NCBI GenBank assembly: GCA_963974485.1
Contig: CAXBBS010000005.1
Span: forward strand, 1-64,000
Direction: 5' to 3'
Length of the DNA stretch: 64,000 nucleotides
Source of the DNA: JAALKW01 sp963974485
GTDB lineage: Bacteria > Pseudomonadota > Gammaproteobacteria > Legionellales > Legionellaceae
Made by a program: the position numbers and the translations under genes. The notes below the pieces were generated by a model. The model did no database searches and was not told the DNA's origin. It saw only the letters and a program-made list of their open reading frames with translations. How positions within the stretch are numbered: position 1 is the first letter of the stretch; each line of letters opens with the position of its first letter. This document shows positions 27,638-37,700 of this stretch, in pieces.

Positions 27638-28258
27638 ATGGCAAGATATCTTGGTCCAAAAAGTAGGCTCTCTCGCCGAGAAGGTGTTGATTTACTTCTC
27701 AAAAGTGGTGTGAGAGATCATAAGTCTAAATGTAAGTCTGAAAAACAGCCAGGCCAACATGGGGATAAACGTCCTCGTTTGTCAAACTACGGCATACAGT
27801 TACGTGAAAAGCAAAAAATAAGGCGCTATTATGGCGTGCTTGAAAAGCAATTCCGTAATTATTATAAGCTTGCGGCTCATCAAAAAGGATCAACAGGTGA
27901 AAACCTGATGTCTCTTTTAGAGCGTCGTCTTGATAATGTGGTTTTCCGTATGGGCTTCGCAAGTACACGAGCAGAAGCTCGTCAATTGGTTTCTCATAAA
28001 GCAATCATGGTTAACGACCAAGTTGTTAATATTGCTTCTTTCTTAGTGAAAGCTGGTGATGTTGTTGCTGTTCGTCAGAAATCACGTGCGCAAGGTCGTA
28101 TTCAGGCTGCTTTAGGTTTGTCTGAGCAACGTGCCCCATGTACTTGGATTGCGGTGGAGTCAGCGACGTTCAAAGGTACGTTTGTTACCTTACCAACAAT
28201 AAGTGACTTGCCGGCTGATTTTAATATTAGCTTGGTAGTTGAACTTTACTCCAAGTAA
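27638..28258 (+). CDS. rpsD: 30S ribosomal protein S4
   Basis: S4 is a primary 16S rRNA binder, an rrn antitermination factor and repressor of the alpha operon in E. coli. The 206-residue protein belongs to the cysteine-poor (zinc-free) form. It contains the S4 RNA-binding domain with RLDNVVFRMGFASTRAEARQ (about 91-110). Confidence 0.97.
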   Translation: MARYLGPKSRLSRREGVDLLLKSGVRDHKSKCKSEKQPGQHGDKRPRLSNYGIQLREKQKIRRYYGVLEKQFRNYYKLAAHQKGSTGENLMSLLERRLDNVVFRMGFASTRAEARQLVSHKAIMVNDQVVNIASFLVKAGDVVAVRQKSRAQGRIQAALGLSEQRAPCTWIAVESATFKGTFVTLPTISDLPADFNISLVVELYSK

Positions 28259-28277
28259 CTGGGAGGCATAGAGCCTA

Positions 28278-29276
28278 ATGTATATAGACATTAACGACAT
28301 GTTGACTCCAAAAGCACTCAAAGTGCAGTTTGATGCCCCCAATCATAGCCGGATTGTTCTCGAGCCGCTAGAACGTGGCTTTGGGCATACGCTAGGTAAT
28401 GCGCTGCGGCGCATCCTGATTTCGTCTATGCCGGGAGCTGCCATCACTGAAGTTACAATTGATGGTGTTTTGCATGAGTACAGTACGCTTGAAGGTGTTA
28501 AAGAAGATGTGATCAACATTCTTTTAAATTTAAAAGATGTTGCTTTACGTATGGATGTTGGCGACGAAGCGGTACTTACCTTAAGTAAGAAAGGCCCTTG
28601 CCAAGTTACAGCCGGTGATATTCAAGTTAGTCACGGAATGGAAGTGGTTAATCCTGATCATGTTATTGCTCATGTTAATGAACATGGTTCACTTAACATG
28701 ACGTTGACGGTTCATAAAGGCATTGGGTTCCATACATCAGATGCTGTTGTTTCGTATCTTGACGATGAAATGCCTGAGAAAGCCGTAGGTAAACTTAAAA
28801 TCGAGAATACATATTCGCCTGTCAAAAAAGTGGCATACTCTGTTGACAATGCGCGTGTTGAAAATCGAACTGATTTAGATAAGTTAACCATTGAATTGCA
28901 AACGAATGGAACGTTAGACCCTGAAGAAGCAATTCGGTTGTCGGCAAATATATTGCAACGACAACTTAACGCCTTTGTTGATATTAACCTTGAAGAAGCA
29001 ATTGTTGATCCAAACGAGCAGCATGGTTTTGATCCAATTTTACTTCGTCCTGTTGATGACTTAGAGCTTACGGTTCGTTCAGCAAATTGCTTAAAAGCAG
29101 AAAATATTTATTTCATTGGCGATCTGGTTCAAAAGAGCGAAAATGAATTATTAAAAACCCCGAACTTAGGTAAAAAATCCCTCACGGAAATTAAAGACGT
29201 GTTGGCTTCTCGAACCTTATCCTTGGGGATTAATTTAGAGAACTGGCCGCCTGAAAACCTCGGCGAGAGTAATTAG
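28278..29276 (+). CDS. rpoA: DNA-directed RNA polymerase subunit alpha
   Basis: The alpha dimer starts polymerase assembly, and its C-terminal domain binds UP elements and activators. The 332-residue protein has the N-terminal dimerisation domain (ERGFGHTLGNALRRILISSM near 33-52) and the alpha-CTD (about 250-325) with VRSANCLKAENI and TPNLGKKSLTEIKDVL. Start ATG 28278 follows GGGAGG. Confidence 0.98.
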   Translation: MYIDINDMLTPKALKVQFDAPNHSRIVLEPLERGFGHTLGNALRRILISSMPGAAITEVTIDGVLHEYSTLEGVKEDVINILLNLKDVALRMDVGDEAVLTLSKKGPCQVTAGDIQVSHGMEVVNPDHVIAHVNEHGSLNMTLTVHKGIGFHTSDAVVSYLDDEMPEKAVGKLKIENTYSPVKKVAYSVDNARVENRTDLDKLTIELQTNGTLDPEEAIRLSANILQRQLNAFVDINLEEAIVDPNEQHGFDPILLRPVDDLELTVRSANCLKAENIYFIGDLVQKSENELLKTPNLGKKSLTEIKDVLASRTLSLGINLENWPPENLGESN

Positions 29277-29290
29277 TAGGAGTTGTCATC

Positions 29291-29731
29291 ATGCGTCACC
29301 GTCATACTGGACGTGGTTTTGGACGAACGAGCAGTCATAGAAAAGCTATGTTTTCAAACATGTGTAATTCTTTGGTTGAACATGAGTTAATCAAAACAAC
29401 GCTACCTAAAGCAAAAGAATTACGTCGTTACATTGAACCATTGATTACAGCAAGCAAATCTGATTCAGTTGCTTCACGTCGTTATGTGTTTGATAGACTT
29501 CGTTCTAAAGTTTCTGTTGGTAAATTATTCAACGAACTAGGCCCGCGCTATCAAGAGCGTCCAGGTGGATATGTTCGTGTACTTAAATGTGGCTTTCGCC
29601 ATGGTGATAATGCACCGATGGCTATCATCGAGTTAATGGATAGACCAGATGCTTCTGATGAAGAAGATTTTGTTGAAGAAGTGAAAGCTCCTAAAGCAAA
29701 AAAAGTAGAGCCTAAAGAAGCTGCTGAATAA
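29291..29731 (+). CDS. rplQ: 50S ribosomal protein L17
   Basis: L17 sits near the tunnel exit. The family core (MRHRHTGRGFGRTSSHRKAM to about residue 120) is intact. Beyond it the protein has an acidic stretch (DEEDFVEEV) and a lysine/alanine-rich tail ending at 146, about 19 residues longer than E. coli L17. It is the last gene of the superoperon and is followed by a hairpin. Confidence 0.96.
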   Translation: MRHRHTGRGFGRTSSHRKAMFSNMCNSLVEHELIKTTLPKAKELRRYIEPLITASKSDSVASRRYVFDRLRSKVSVGKLFNELGPRYQERPGGYVRVLKCGFRHGDNAPMAIIELMDRPDASDEEDFVEEVKAPKAKKVEPKEAAE

Positions 29732-29762
29732 TCGTGTCTTTCGACTATTTGCTTCAAAACTT

Positions 29763-29802
29763 AACGCGCATCATGTTTTTATAATATGAGCGCGTTAGTT
29801 TT
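29763..29802 (+). terminator. Probable Rho-independent terminator after rplQ
   Basis: AACGCGC (29763-29769) pairs with GCGCGTT (29790-29796). TCAT/ATGA extend the stem past one bulged base, and TTTT follows at 29799-29802. It would end the ribosomal superoperon. The T run is short and runs into the nth start codon, so leakage into nth is likely. Confidence 0.55.
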
Positions 29803-30435
29803 ATGAATCGTATTAATCGTCGTCATTTCTTTGATCGACTTTCAAAACAAAATCCTCATCCTACTACCGAACTAAATTACAGCTCAGATTTTGAATTATT
29901 AATTGCGGTAATTTTATCGGCACAAACAACGGATGTTCGTGTAAATATTGCTACACCGGCTTTATTCGCTGTAGCTAATACGCCGAAAGCTATATATAAC
30001 TTAGGTGAAGAGCAACTTAAGTATTATATTAAAACAATAGGTTTATTTAACAGTAAAGCCTCGAATATTATTAAAACCTGTGCGCTTTTAGATAAATACC
30101 ATAACGGCGAAGTTCCACGTACACGTGAAGCTTTAGAGGCACTCCCAGGCGTTGGCCGAAAAACAGCGAACGTCGTGCTTAATACAGCGTTTGGTGAGCC
30201 TACGATGGCGGTAGATACGCATATCTTCCGTGTTGCCAATCGTACGGGTTTGGCTAAAGGTAAAACACCGCTTGCTGTAGAGCTCGGCTTGCTTAAAAAC
30301 ATTCCCATTGAATTTCTTAAAGATGCACATCATTGGTTGATTTTACACGGACGTTATATCTGTACTGCTCGTAAACCTAAGTGTGCTGAATGCTCTGTAC
30401 GTGATTTGTGTGATTATCCCGATAAGATGCTCTGA
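29803..30435 (+). CDS. nth: Endonuclease III (DNA glycosylase/AP lyase)
   Basis: Nth removes oxidised pyrimidines and cuts the abasic site in base excision repair. The 210-residue protein keeps the E. coli positions: the helix-hairpin-helix LPGVGRKTANVV with catalytic K120, catalytic D138 in AVDTHIFRVANR, and the [4Fe-4S] cysteines C187, C194, C197 and C203 (C-x6-C-x2-C-x5-C). It stands between the ribosomal superoperon and an efflux operon without clear functional ties to either. Confidence 0.97.
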   Translation: MNRINRRHFFDRLSKQNPHPTTELNYSSDFELLIAVILSAQTTDVRVNIATPALFAVANTPKAIYNLGEEQLKYYIKTIGLFNSKASNIIKTCALLDKYHNGEVPRTREALEALPGVGRKTANVVLNTAFGEPTMAVDTHIFRVANRTGLAKGKTPLAVELGLLKNIPIEFLKDAHHWLILHGRYICTARKPKCAECSVRDLCDYPDKML

Positions 30436-30521
30436 AGTTCGCATTTAAAGCTTATGGGTGTTAGATTAATTTATCTAGTGAAAAAATTTTTATTTAAAAA
30501 CATACGTTAGGCTAGTTTTTA

Positions 30522-33500
30522 ATGAAAAAACTCATACAAATAGCGCTTCAACGACCATATACTTTTGTTGTTCTTGCTATATTAATCCTGATTATGGGAT
30601 TACGTTCGATTTATACTTCATCGACTGATGTTTTTCCAGATATTAAAATACCTGTTGTTGCTGTGGTTTGGTCTTATTCTGGATTATTACCAAGCGATGT
30701 TTCAGGTCGTATTACTTTTTTGCATGAGCGTGCAATCACCCGAACGGTGGAAGGTGTTAAATCCATCGAAAGCCAGTCGTATTATGGCATCAGTATTATC
30801 AAAGTCTTTTTACAGCCGGGTGTAGATGTTGCGAAGGCCGAAGCTGAGATTACCGCAATATCGCAAACCGTTGTGAAGATTTTACCTCCAGATATATCGC
30901 CGCCTATGGTTTTGAAATTATCTGCATCGTCCGTTCCTGTTGCGATGCTTGAGGTTGCCTCCGATAAATTATCGCATGCCGAGTTATATAATATAGCGAC
31001 CACTAAAATAAGACCTCAGCTTGTGACGATTCGAGGTGCTATTTTACCGTTGCCCTATGGTGGCACCACGCAGCAGGTGATGGTCTCACTTGATCCTAAA
31101 AAATTATATGCAAAAAACATGACGGCGCTGGATGTGCTGACCAAGTTGCAAAAACAAAATTTAATTTTACCGGCCGGTTCAGAAAAAATTGATACGATAC
31201 AATGGATGGTAAAAAACAATGCGGCACCGCTTAAAGTTGAAGATTTTAATAAATTGCCGATCAAAACCGTCAACGGCGCAACGGTTTTTTTAAGAGACGT
31301 GGGGGATGCCTCGCTGTCGGGTGCGCCACAGCAAAATTCTGTATTGGTGGATGGCAAACAGGCCATCATGCTGGTTGTCATGAAAAGCAGTGGGGTTTCA
31401 ACGCTCTCGGTCGTTGATGGCGTGAAAAAAGCCATTCCTAAAATAGAGCAGACCCTGCCCAGCGATGTAAAAATAAGTATTATCAACGATGCGTCTAAAT
31501 TCGTAAAGGATTCGATTAGTAACGTCGCCGAAGAAATGTTAACGGCGACCTTTCTAACCGGCCTTGTGGTTTTATTATTTATTGGCTCATGGCGATCAAC
31601 CCTGATTATATCCGTATCGATACCTCTATCTATTTTGACAGCTATTATAGGCTTGCAGTTAGCACACGAAACGATCAATGTGATGACTTTAGGAGGGTTG
31701 GCATTGGCTGTCGGCATCCTGGTCGATAATGCAACGGTCATGATCGAAAATATTCATTCGCATTTGGCTCTGAACAAACCCATCAAAGACGCAATTCTTG
31801 ATGCTGCCAATCAAATTATTGTTCCGATGTTTGTTGCAACGTTATGCATTACTTTGGCTTGGATGCCGCTGTTTGGAATCACCGGTATTTCGGGTTGGTT
31901 ATTTAGACCGATGGCATTATCTATTATGTTTGCCATGGCCGCCTCGTTTATCTTATCCGTGACGCTCGTGCCGACGATGGCTGATTATTTATTAGAAAAG
32001 CATGATACTTCAGAAAAATCTGTATCATCTTATAAAATCTTAGCGGCGCTTCAACAGTTTCAGGTTAAGTTTGAGCATAAATTCGAGCATTTTAGAGATG
32101 CTTATCAAGTACTTTTAAAAAAGCTTATACAACATCGTCGTGCATTCATGACCTATTTCTTAGTTTTTTGTGCGCTCGCATCGACACTTTTGTTCATTAA
32201 CGGCCGAGATTTTTTTCCGGAAATTAAATCCGGAACCTTGCAAATGCATATGCGAGCGCCTTTGGGTACGCGAGTGGGCACGGCTGGAGAAATTGCTTCG
32301 TATGTATCACGAGATATTCGGAAATTATTACCTGGCCAAGTTGAAAAAATTATTAGTAACTGTGGCTTGCCCGTAGGGCCCCATAATTTAGCTTTTATTC
32401 CCACCCCAACCATTGGTTCACAAGATTGTGATTTAACCATTACACTGCATAATAAAGAATCGCCGGTATGGACGTATCGAGCGATCTTGCGAAAAGGCTT
32501 AAAGGCTAGCTACCCGGGTACAACTTTTACCTTCCAGCCGGCAGATTTAACTTCAAAAATTATTAATTTTGGCTCACCCGCGCCGATTGATGTTCATGTT
32601 GTTGGCTACAATATGGAAGAAAATTATGAATATGCAAAAATGCTTGCAGAGAAATTTCGGACTATACCTGGCGCCACAGATGTTTCGGTCCAACAAACGT
32701 TAACCACACCCACGTTGTTAACCAGCGCAGATAGAACGTTTGGTTTGAACGTCGGTTTAACTGAAAAAGACGTGGCGTACAACATGATTTTGGCGACGGC
32801 CGGTAGCCAGCAGTTTTTTCAGCAATACTGGTTGAATCATACTTCAGGTATTGCTTATCGATTTAACGTATATACACCGCAATTTATTATGCACAGCGTT
32901 GATAAATTATTATCAATCCCAGTAAGAAAAACATTGGCCGATTCTAACTTAGAGAGCATTCAGCTCGCAGGAAATATTGTTAATATCAAAACCGTCGGTA
33001 CGCCTGGCGTCATTTCTCATCAAGATGTGATGCCATTATTTAATATTTATGTTTCGGCCGAGGGGCGGGCTTTAGGTAGTGTACTCAAAGACGTTTCAGC
33101 CGTTATTTCCAAAAATATGAGTAAAAAGCCTCAAAAAGCGAGCGTAGCTGTTCATGGTCAATCCGTAGCCATGAAAGGTGCTTACACAGAGCTTATGGTT
33201 GGCTTTGTGTTTGCGATTGTTTTAATTTATTTACTCATCGTTGTTAATTTTCAGTCATGGCTCGATCCTTTTATTATTATCACGGGCTTGGTCGGTGCTG
33301 TTGCAGGAACATCGCTATTTTTGTTTTTAACGAGAACGAATTTATCCGTGCCTGCACTCACGGGACTCATTATGGCCTTAGGTACGGGGACAGCCAATTC
33401 GATTCTTGTGGTGGCGCATGCGCGTGAGTGTATGGACACGCACGGGGATCCGATTAAAGCGGCGATAGAGTCGGGGTACGCTCGAATACGGCCGGTTCTG

Positions 33501-33668
33501 ATGACCGCTGCGGCCATGATCATCGGAATGGCGCCTATGTCACTCAGTAATACAACCAATGCGCCGCTGGGTAAAGCCGTGATTGGAGGGTTAATTCTGG
33601 CGACGTTTACAACGTTATTTTTTGTGCCGTGTGTTTATACCGTGGTGTACGGCAAGCGCAAAGCTTAA
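30522..33668 (+). CDS. RND efflux pump, inner-membrane transporter
   Basis: This is a 1048-residue AcrB/HAE1-type permease that would export compounds using the proton gradient, with the next two genes as its partners. It shows the two-fold RND layout: a membrane helix at about 10-30, a large periplasmic loop, helices 2-6, then the repeat. In helix 4 the motif is VDNATVMIEN, so D402 matches the first Asp of the AcrB pair but the second is N403. In helix 10 the AcrB lysine position reads alanine (GTGTANSIL, A958). The substrate cannot be read from the sequence. The gene comes first in its operon, unlike the usual fusion protein-pump order. Confidence 0.93.
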   Translation: MKKLIQIALQRPYTFVVLAILILIMGLRSIYTSSTDVFPDIKIPVVAVVWSYSGLLPSDVSGRITFLHERAITRTVEGVKSIESQSYYGISIIKVFLQPGVDVAKAEAEITAISQTVVKILPPDISPPMVLKLSASSVPVAMLEVASDKLSHAELYNIATTKIRPQLVTIRGAILPLPYGGTTQQVMVSLDPKKLYAKNMTALDVLTKLQKQNLILPAGSEKIDTIQWMVKNNAAPLKVEDFNKLPIKTVNGATVFLRDVGDASLSGAPQQNSVLVDGKQAIMLVVMKSSGVSTLSVVDGVKKAIPKIEQTLPSDVKISIINDASKFVKDSISNVAEEMLTATFLTGLVVLLFIGSWRSTLIISVSIPLSILTAIIGLQLAHETINVMTLGGLALAVGILVDNATVMIENIHSHLALNKPIKDAILDAANQIIVPMFVATLCITLAWMPLFGITGISGWLFRPMALSIMFAMAASFILSVTLVPTMADYLLEKHDTSEKSVSSYKILAALQQFQVKFEHKFEHFRDAYQVLLKKLIQHRRAFMTYFLVFCALASTLLFINGRDFFPEIKSGTLQMHMRAPLGTRVGTAGEIASYVSRDIRKLLPGQVEKIISNCGLPVGPHNLAFIPTPTIGSQDCDLTITLHNKESPVWTYRAILRKGLKASYPGTTFTFQPADLTSKIINFGSPAPIDVHVVGYNMEENYEYAKMLAEKFRTIPGATDVSVQQTLTTPTLLTSADRTFGLNVGLTEKDVAYNMILATAGSQQFFQQYWLNHTSGIAYRFNVYTPQFIMHSVDKLLSIPVRKTLADSNLESIQLAGNIVNIKTVGTPGVISHQDVMPLFNIYVSAEGRALGSVLKDVSAVISKNMSKKPQKASVAVHGQSVAMKGAYTELMVGFVFAIVLIYLLIVVNFQSWLDPFIIITGLVGAVAGTSLFLFLTRTNLSVPALTGLIMALGTGTANSILVVAHARECMDTHGDPIKAAIESGYARIRPVLMTAAAMIIGMAPMSLSNTTNAPLGKAVIGGLILATFTTLFFVPCVYTVVYGKRKA

Positions 33669-33699
33669 TAATATTTAATCATATGCAATAAGGATGTTT

Positions 33700-34923
33700 A
33701 TGGTGTTCGCTAAGCAATATAAGCAGCTCAAAGCACGTATCAAGATGTATAAGCCTGTGCTTGGATCGTTGGTTAAACAACATAAAATACCAGCTGTAGC
33801 TTGCTTGGTGTTATTTGTTTGGTTGCTGCTCGTGTTTGTTTTTCGTGGTGTTGATTTTTATCGTTTAAAAAAAGCAGCATCGCAAGAAGATGTATTTTCT
33901 GTTTCTATTATTCATCCTAAACAAAATCAAGCGCTTGAGACCATTGAATTGCCAGGCAATATTATGGCGTGGAATCAGTCTTATATTTATTCACGCGTGG
34001 ATGGATATATTAAAGCATGGTATACCGATTATGGTGCTCGGGTTGAGAAAGGCCAAATCATGGCTCGCATTAATACGCCGATGCTTAATGCGCGATACGG
34101 TCAGGCAAAAGCAGACTTAGAAGCCGTGAACGCCAAATATAAATTGGCAATATTAACCGCGGATAGATATATTGCGATGAAAGAATCCAGAGCTGTTTCT
34201 ATTCAGTCGATTTCGGTGAAAGAAGCCATGCTGAAATTTGAAAAAGGAAAGTATGACGCTGCTGCTTATCGTGTTAAAACGTTGAAAGAACGACTTAAGT
34301 TCAAGAAAATTATCGCGCCGTTTTCAGGTATTGTTATCTCTCGAAACATAAATTTAGGTGATTATGTGACCGAGCAAGGGAGTGTGGCCGAACAAAACCC
34401 TAAAGCAACGCATCTTTTTATTGTAGCTGATATTAAAAAAGTACGTTTATTTGTTTCGATTCCAGAACGGTTTGGGCGATTTTTAAAGCCTGGATTTAAA
34501 ACCGATGTTGTGTTTCCTCAATATCCGAACAGGCATTATTCAGCCAAATTTTTAAGCTCAGCAACGGCGTTTGATCCAGAAACACGAACCGTTGTCACCG
34601 AATTTGAAATCGATAATCAAGACGAATCTATCTGGCCGGGTTCTTATGCAACCGTGACCGTATCTGCTGATACAAAAGCTAATCTATTGTCGATACCCAC
34701 AACAGCCATGATTTTTGATGCTCATGGTACACGCGTAGCAACCATAGATGAACATCATCGCGTACATTTTAAAGATATTAAAGTCGATCAATTAAAGGCA
34801 CGAACGGTAGATGTTCTTGAAGGACTATCGGTAACGGATCAGGTGATTAATGCCCCAAACTTAGGGTTATTGGAAGGCAGTAAAGTCAATATCGCAACGC
34901 TTGCGAAAGGTTATCTTGAATAA
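33700..34923 (+). CDS. RND efflux periplasmic adaptor (membrane fusion protein)
   Basis: This is a HlyD/AcrA-type adaptor that bridges the inner-membrane pump and the outer-membrane channel. ATG 33700 is preferred to ATG 33694 because AAGGA (33690-33694) would overlap the earlier codon. The result is 407 residues. It has one membrane anchor at about 31-50, the barrel-sandwich half motif ARVEKGQIMARINTPML, a helical hairpin and the second half APFSGIVISRNINLGDYV, then beta-barrel and membrane-proximal domains. It lies 31 bases after the pump gene. Confidence 0.92.
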   Translation: MVFAKQYKQLKARIKMYKPVLGSLVKQHKIPAVACLVLFVWLLLVFVFRGVDFYRLKKAASQEDVFSVSIIHPKQNQALETIELPGNIMAWNQSYIYSRVDGYIKAWYTDYGARVEKGQIMARINTPMLNARYGQAKADLEAVNAKYKLAILTADRYIAMKESRAVSIQSISVKEAMLKFEKGKYDAAAYRVKTLKERLKFKKIIAPFSGIVISRNINLGDYVTEQGSVAEQNPKATHLFIVADIKKVRLFVSIPERFGRFLKPGFKTDVVFPQYPNRHYSAKFLSSATAFDPETRTVVTEFEIDNQDESIWPGSYATVTVSADTKANLLSIPTTAMIFDAHGTRVATIDEHHRVHFKDIKVDQLKARTVDVLEGLSVTDQVINAPNLGLLEGSKVNIATLAKGYLE

Positions 34924-34942
34924 TTTTAATAAGAAGCACGTG

Positions 34943-36526
34943 ATGATTAAATTACATACTAACAAGCATCGACTAAAACTAAGCAGGCTTGCTTATATGC
35001 TTGTTATGGTTTTCTTACTATCTTCTTGTGGGGCTAAACGCGATATTATTGATTTATCACCTGAATATAATCCTGAAAAACTTATTGTTCCCCGTGATTT
35101 TCGAGGTCACAGTCCATTCAAAATCGCCACGCCTTCAGAAAATACGTACAGCGGCGAATGGTGGAAGCTATTTAACGACCCTGAGTTAAATCAACTACAA
35201 GAAAAGCTTCATCAAAGTAACCCAACGTTACAAGCTGCAGGGGAGCGCTTTGTCCAGTCTCGCTATGAAATGATGAAGGCGCGCTCGATGTATTTGCCTC
35301 ATCTAGGTATCAAAGGTTTTTATGATCAAAACCAGCGTTCAAGTGATGATTTGATGCATGGGCAGGTCAATGAACTTGCTTTAGGCAATACGTCATCGTT
35401 TATGGGGCCTTTATCTTGGGAGCCGGATATTTGGTCTAAATACAGAAATGCAACCAACATACGCGTCTTTCAAGCGCAGGCATCTGCGGCGAATTATGGC
35501 GCAATTCGGTTATTGCTTCAGGCTGAGCTCTCGGCTAATTATTATACCTTGCGAGCATTGGATGCAAAAAACAGTGTGTATTTTCAATCCATTGCTTATT
35601 ATAAAAAAGCGCTAGAAATGGTCACCATCCAATTTAACGGTAATTTAGCATCAAACCTGGATGTCGCCCGAGCAAAATTTTTATTAGCCAGCACGGAGTC
35701 TAAGCAACTCGATGTTGAAGCCGAACGCCAGGTTGTTGAGCAGTCTATTGCGGCTTTGGTTAATGTATCGCCTTCTACGTTTAGAATAAAGCCGGTGAAC
35801 ACGTTTAATATTCCCAAAATGACCATACCCAAAGTTTTACCGGCCGAGCTTTTGGAGCGACGTCCTGATATCGCTGCTTTAGAGCGAAAAATGGCGCAAG
35901 CCAATAAATCCATCGGTATCGCTCGCGCGGCTTTTTTCCCTGATATTAATTTAAACGGAAGCAGTAGCTTATTTCTTATTGCAAAAATATCGAACCCTGT
36001 GTGGGCCTTTGGAAGTATTCTTGATTATAATATTTTTGAATCGGGATATCGGCGCGCACAACTTCAACGTACATGGTCTGTTTATCGCGAAACCCTGAAT
36101 GAGTACCGTGAAGGGGTGCTTAATGCTTTCAAAGAAGTTGAGCATGGACTCAGTAAAACAAATCTTATTGATAAATCGCTAGGGCGTCAAAAAGAAGCCG
36201 TGGCGGCAGCATTTCATATGCAAGAGCTCACGATGGATTTATTTCGAGGCAAATTAGCTTCATCACTTGATTTACTTTACGCCGAACTCAAAACACTGGA
36301 AGCACGCATTCATGAAGTAGAAATCAAAATGAATCTTATGGTGTCCACCGTGCATCTTGTCAAAGCTTTAGGGGGCGGATGGGAGCAGAAAAATCAAATG
36401 CCAAAAGACCAGCAAATTCCAGCATTTGGTTTATTTCAATACACCAAGCTGGGTGAAATAGAACCCGTGGTTGATATTGGAAAATCAACACCCGAAAATC
36501 AAGTTAATCTTATCGGTGGGTATTAA
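34943..36526 (+). CDS. RND efflux outer-membrane lipoprotein (TolC/NodT family)
   Basis: This is the outer-membrane factor of the tripartite pump. ATG 34943 (AAGAAG upstream) gives 527 residues. An in-frame TTG at 34901 lies inside the previous gene. A lipoprotein signal peptide ends in the lipobox LSSC with C29. Two OEP repeats follow, with AELLERRPDIAALERKMAQA at the start of the second and RAAFFPDINL after it, typical of the NodT group. It begins 19 bases after the adaptor gene. Confidence 0.93.
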   Translation: MIKLHTNKHRLKLSRLAYMLVMVFLLSSCGAKRDIIDLSPEYNPEKLIVPRDFRGHSPFKIATPSENTYSGEWWKLFNDPELNQLQEKLHQSNPTLQAAGERFVQSRYEMMKARSMYLPHLGIKGFYDQNQRSSDDLMHGQVNELALGNTSSFMGPLSWEPDIWSKYRNATNIRVFQAQASAANYGAIRLLLQAELSANYYTLRALDAKNSVYFQSIAYYKKALEMVTIQFNGNLASNLDVARAKFLLASTESKQLDVEAERQVVEQSIAALVNVSPSTFRIKPVNTFNIPKMTIPKVLPAELLERRPDIAALERKMAQANKSIGIARAAFFPDINLNGSSSLFLIAKISNPVWAFGSILDYNIFESGYRRAQLQRTWSVYRETLNEYREGVLNAFKEVEHGLSKTNLIDKSLGRQKEAVAAAFHMQELTMDLFRGKLASSLDLLYAELKTLEARIHEVEIKMNLMVSTVHLVKALGGGWEQKNQMPKDQQIPAFGLFQYTKLGEIEPVVDIGKSTPENQVNLIGGY

Positions 36527-36577
36527 ATTAAACTCAGTCTGGTAAGATAGCATGCTATTTTAAAACGCGATATTCTT

Positions 36578-37129
36578 ATGCCAAAATTAACAGATGAGCA
36601 GATTAAACAACAAACGATAGCTTGGATAAAATCATTTATTATTGAATATAATATCTGTCCGTTTGCAAAACATACCGTTAAGCAAGAAACGATCGTCATC
36701 GACATTGCTCAGCCGGATAATGTAGAACAAGCGCTTGAAACCATGATGTCAACGATTGTACGCATGGATGAAAATGCTGATATAGAAACCTTTTTATTAG
36801 TCTTTCCCGATTTGTTTTCAAATTTTGATGATTATTTGGATGGTGTTGCTTTAGCCGAAGAGCTTTTATCGTTGAGTGGTTATGACGGTGTTTATCAGCT
36901 CGCCACATTTCATCCTGATTATTGCTTTGCTGATGTTTCGGCCACCGATGTATCTAATTATACCAATCGTAGTCCTTACCCTATGCTGCATATTTTGCGA
37001 GAAAGTAGCATTGAAAAGGCGATTGATTATTACGGTGACACCAGTAAAATCCCAGATAATAATATTGAAACGATGCATCAATTAGGCCTCGACAAGGTTA
37101 AGTCGCTATTAAAAAATCTACGTTCGTGA
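36578..37129 (+). CDS. DUF1415 family protein
   Basis: This 183-residue soluble protein belongs to the uncharacterised DUF1415 family, recognised by the YNICPFAK motif at 24-31, the middle block FLLVFPDLFSNFDDYLD and the later TFHPDYCFA and NRSPYPMLHILRE blocks. The conserved cysteine and histidine suggest a metal- or redox-linked role, but none is established. It has its own gap of 51 bases after the efflux operon and 85 bases before ssb. Confidence 0.88.
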   Translation: MPKLTDEQIKQQTIAWIKSFIIEYNICPFAKHTVKQETIVIDIAQPDNVEQALETMMSTIVRMDENADIETFLLVFPDLFSNFDDYLDGVALAEELLSLSGYDGVYQLATFHPDYCFADVSATDVSNYTNRSPYPMLHILRESSIEKAIDYYGDTSKIPDNNIETMHQLGLDKVKSLLKNLRS

Positions 37130-37152
37130 AACAAAAATAAAGTCATGTAATG

Positions 37153-37180
37153 TTTATTATCGCGATTTTTACGTTATAAT
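37153..37180 (+). promoter_or_regulatory. Probable promoter of ssb
   Basis: A perfect TATAAT (37175-37180) is preceded at 16 bases by TTTATT (37153-37158), a weak -35. It lies 34 bases before the ssb start, in an AT-rich gap. Confidence 0.45.
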
Positions 37181-37214
37181 CTCTTTCCAATCGATCGCAT
37201 CATGGAGTATTAAA

Positions 37215-37679
37215 ATGGCACGTGGCGTAAATAAAGTTACTTTAATCGGAAATATCGGCGTAGATCCTGATCTGAGATACATGCCGAATGGTAATGCAGC
37301 AACAACCCTTTCGTTAGCAACCAGTGAATCCTGGAAAGATAAACAAACCGGTGAGCGTCAAGAACGTACTGAATGGCACCGTGTGGTTTGTTTTAACCGC
37401 TTGGGCGAGATTGCAGGTGAGTACGTGAAAAAAGGCTCTAAGCTTTATGTTGAAGGAAGCATTCGTACGCGTAAGTGGAAAGATCAGCAAGGCGCCGATC
37501 GTTACACAATCGAAATTGTTGCTTCAGATATTCAAATGCTTGATTCAAAAGGTTCTGTACCGGGTGATTATGCAGAGATGGACCAATCAGCAGGACGCGC
37601 ACAACCTGCAGGGCAAGCCAAATCTAAAGCAGCACCGCAAGAATCATTTGAAGCTTTGGACGATGATATCCCGTTCTAA
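37215..37679 (+). CDS. ssb: Single-stranded DNA-binding protein
   Basis: SSB coats single-stranded DNA in replication and repair. The 154-residue protein has the OB fold (NKVTLIGNIGVDPDLRYM, TEWHRVVCFNRLGEIAGEY, GSKLYVEGSIRTRKW), a low-complexity linker rich in Gln, Ala and Pro, and the acidic tip DDDIPF that docks repair and replication partners. GGAG lies 8 bases before the ATG. A terminator follows. Confidence 0.98.
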   Translation: MARGVNKVTLIGNIGVDPDLRYMPNGNAATTLSLATSESWKDKQTGERQERTEWHRVVCFNRLGEIAGEYVKKGSKLYVEGSIRTRKWKDQQGADRYTIEIVASDIQMLDSKGSVPGDYAEMDQSAGRAQPAGQAKSKAAPQESFEALDDDIPF

Positions 37680-37700
37680 GCCCATCAGTCCGTCATGCTT

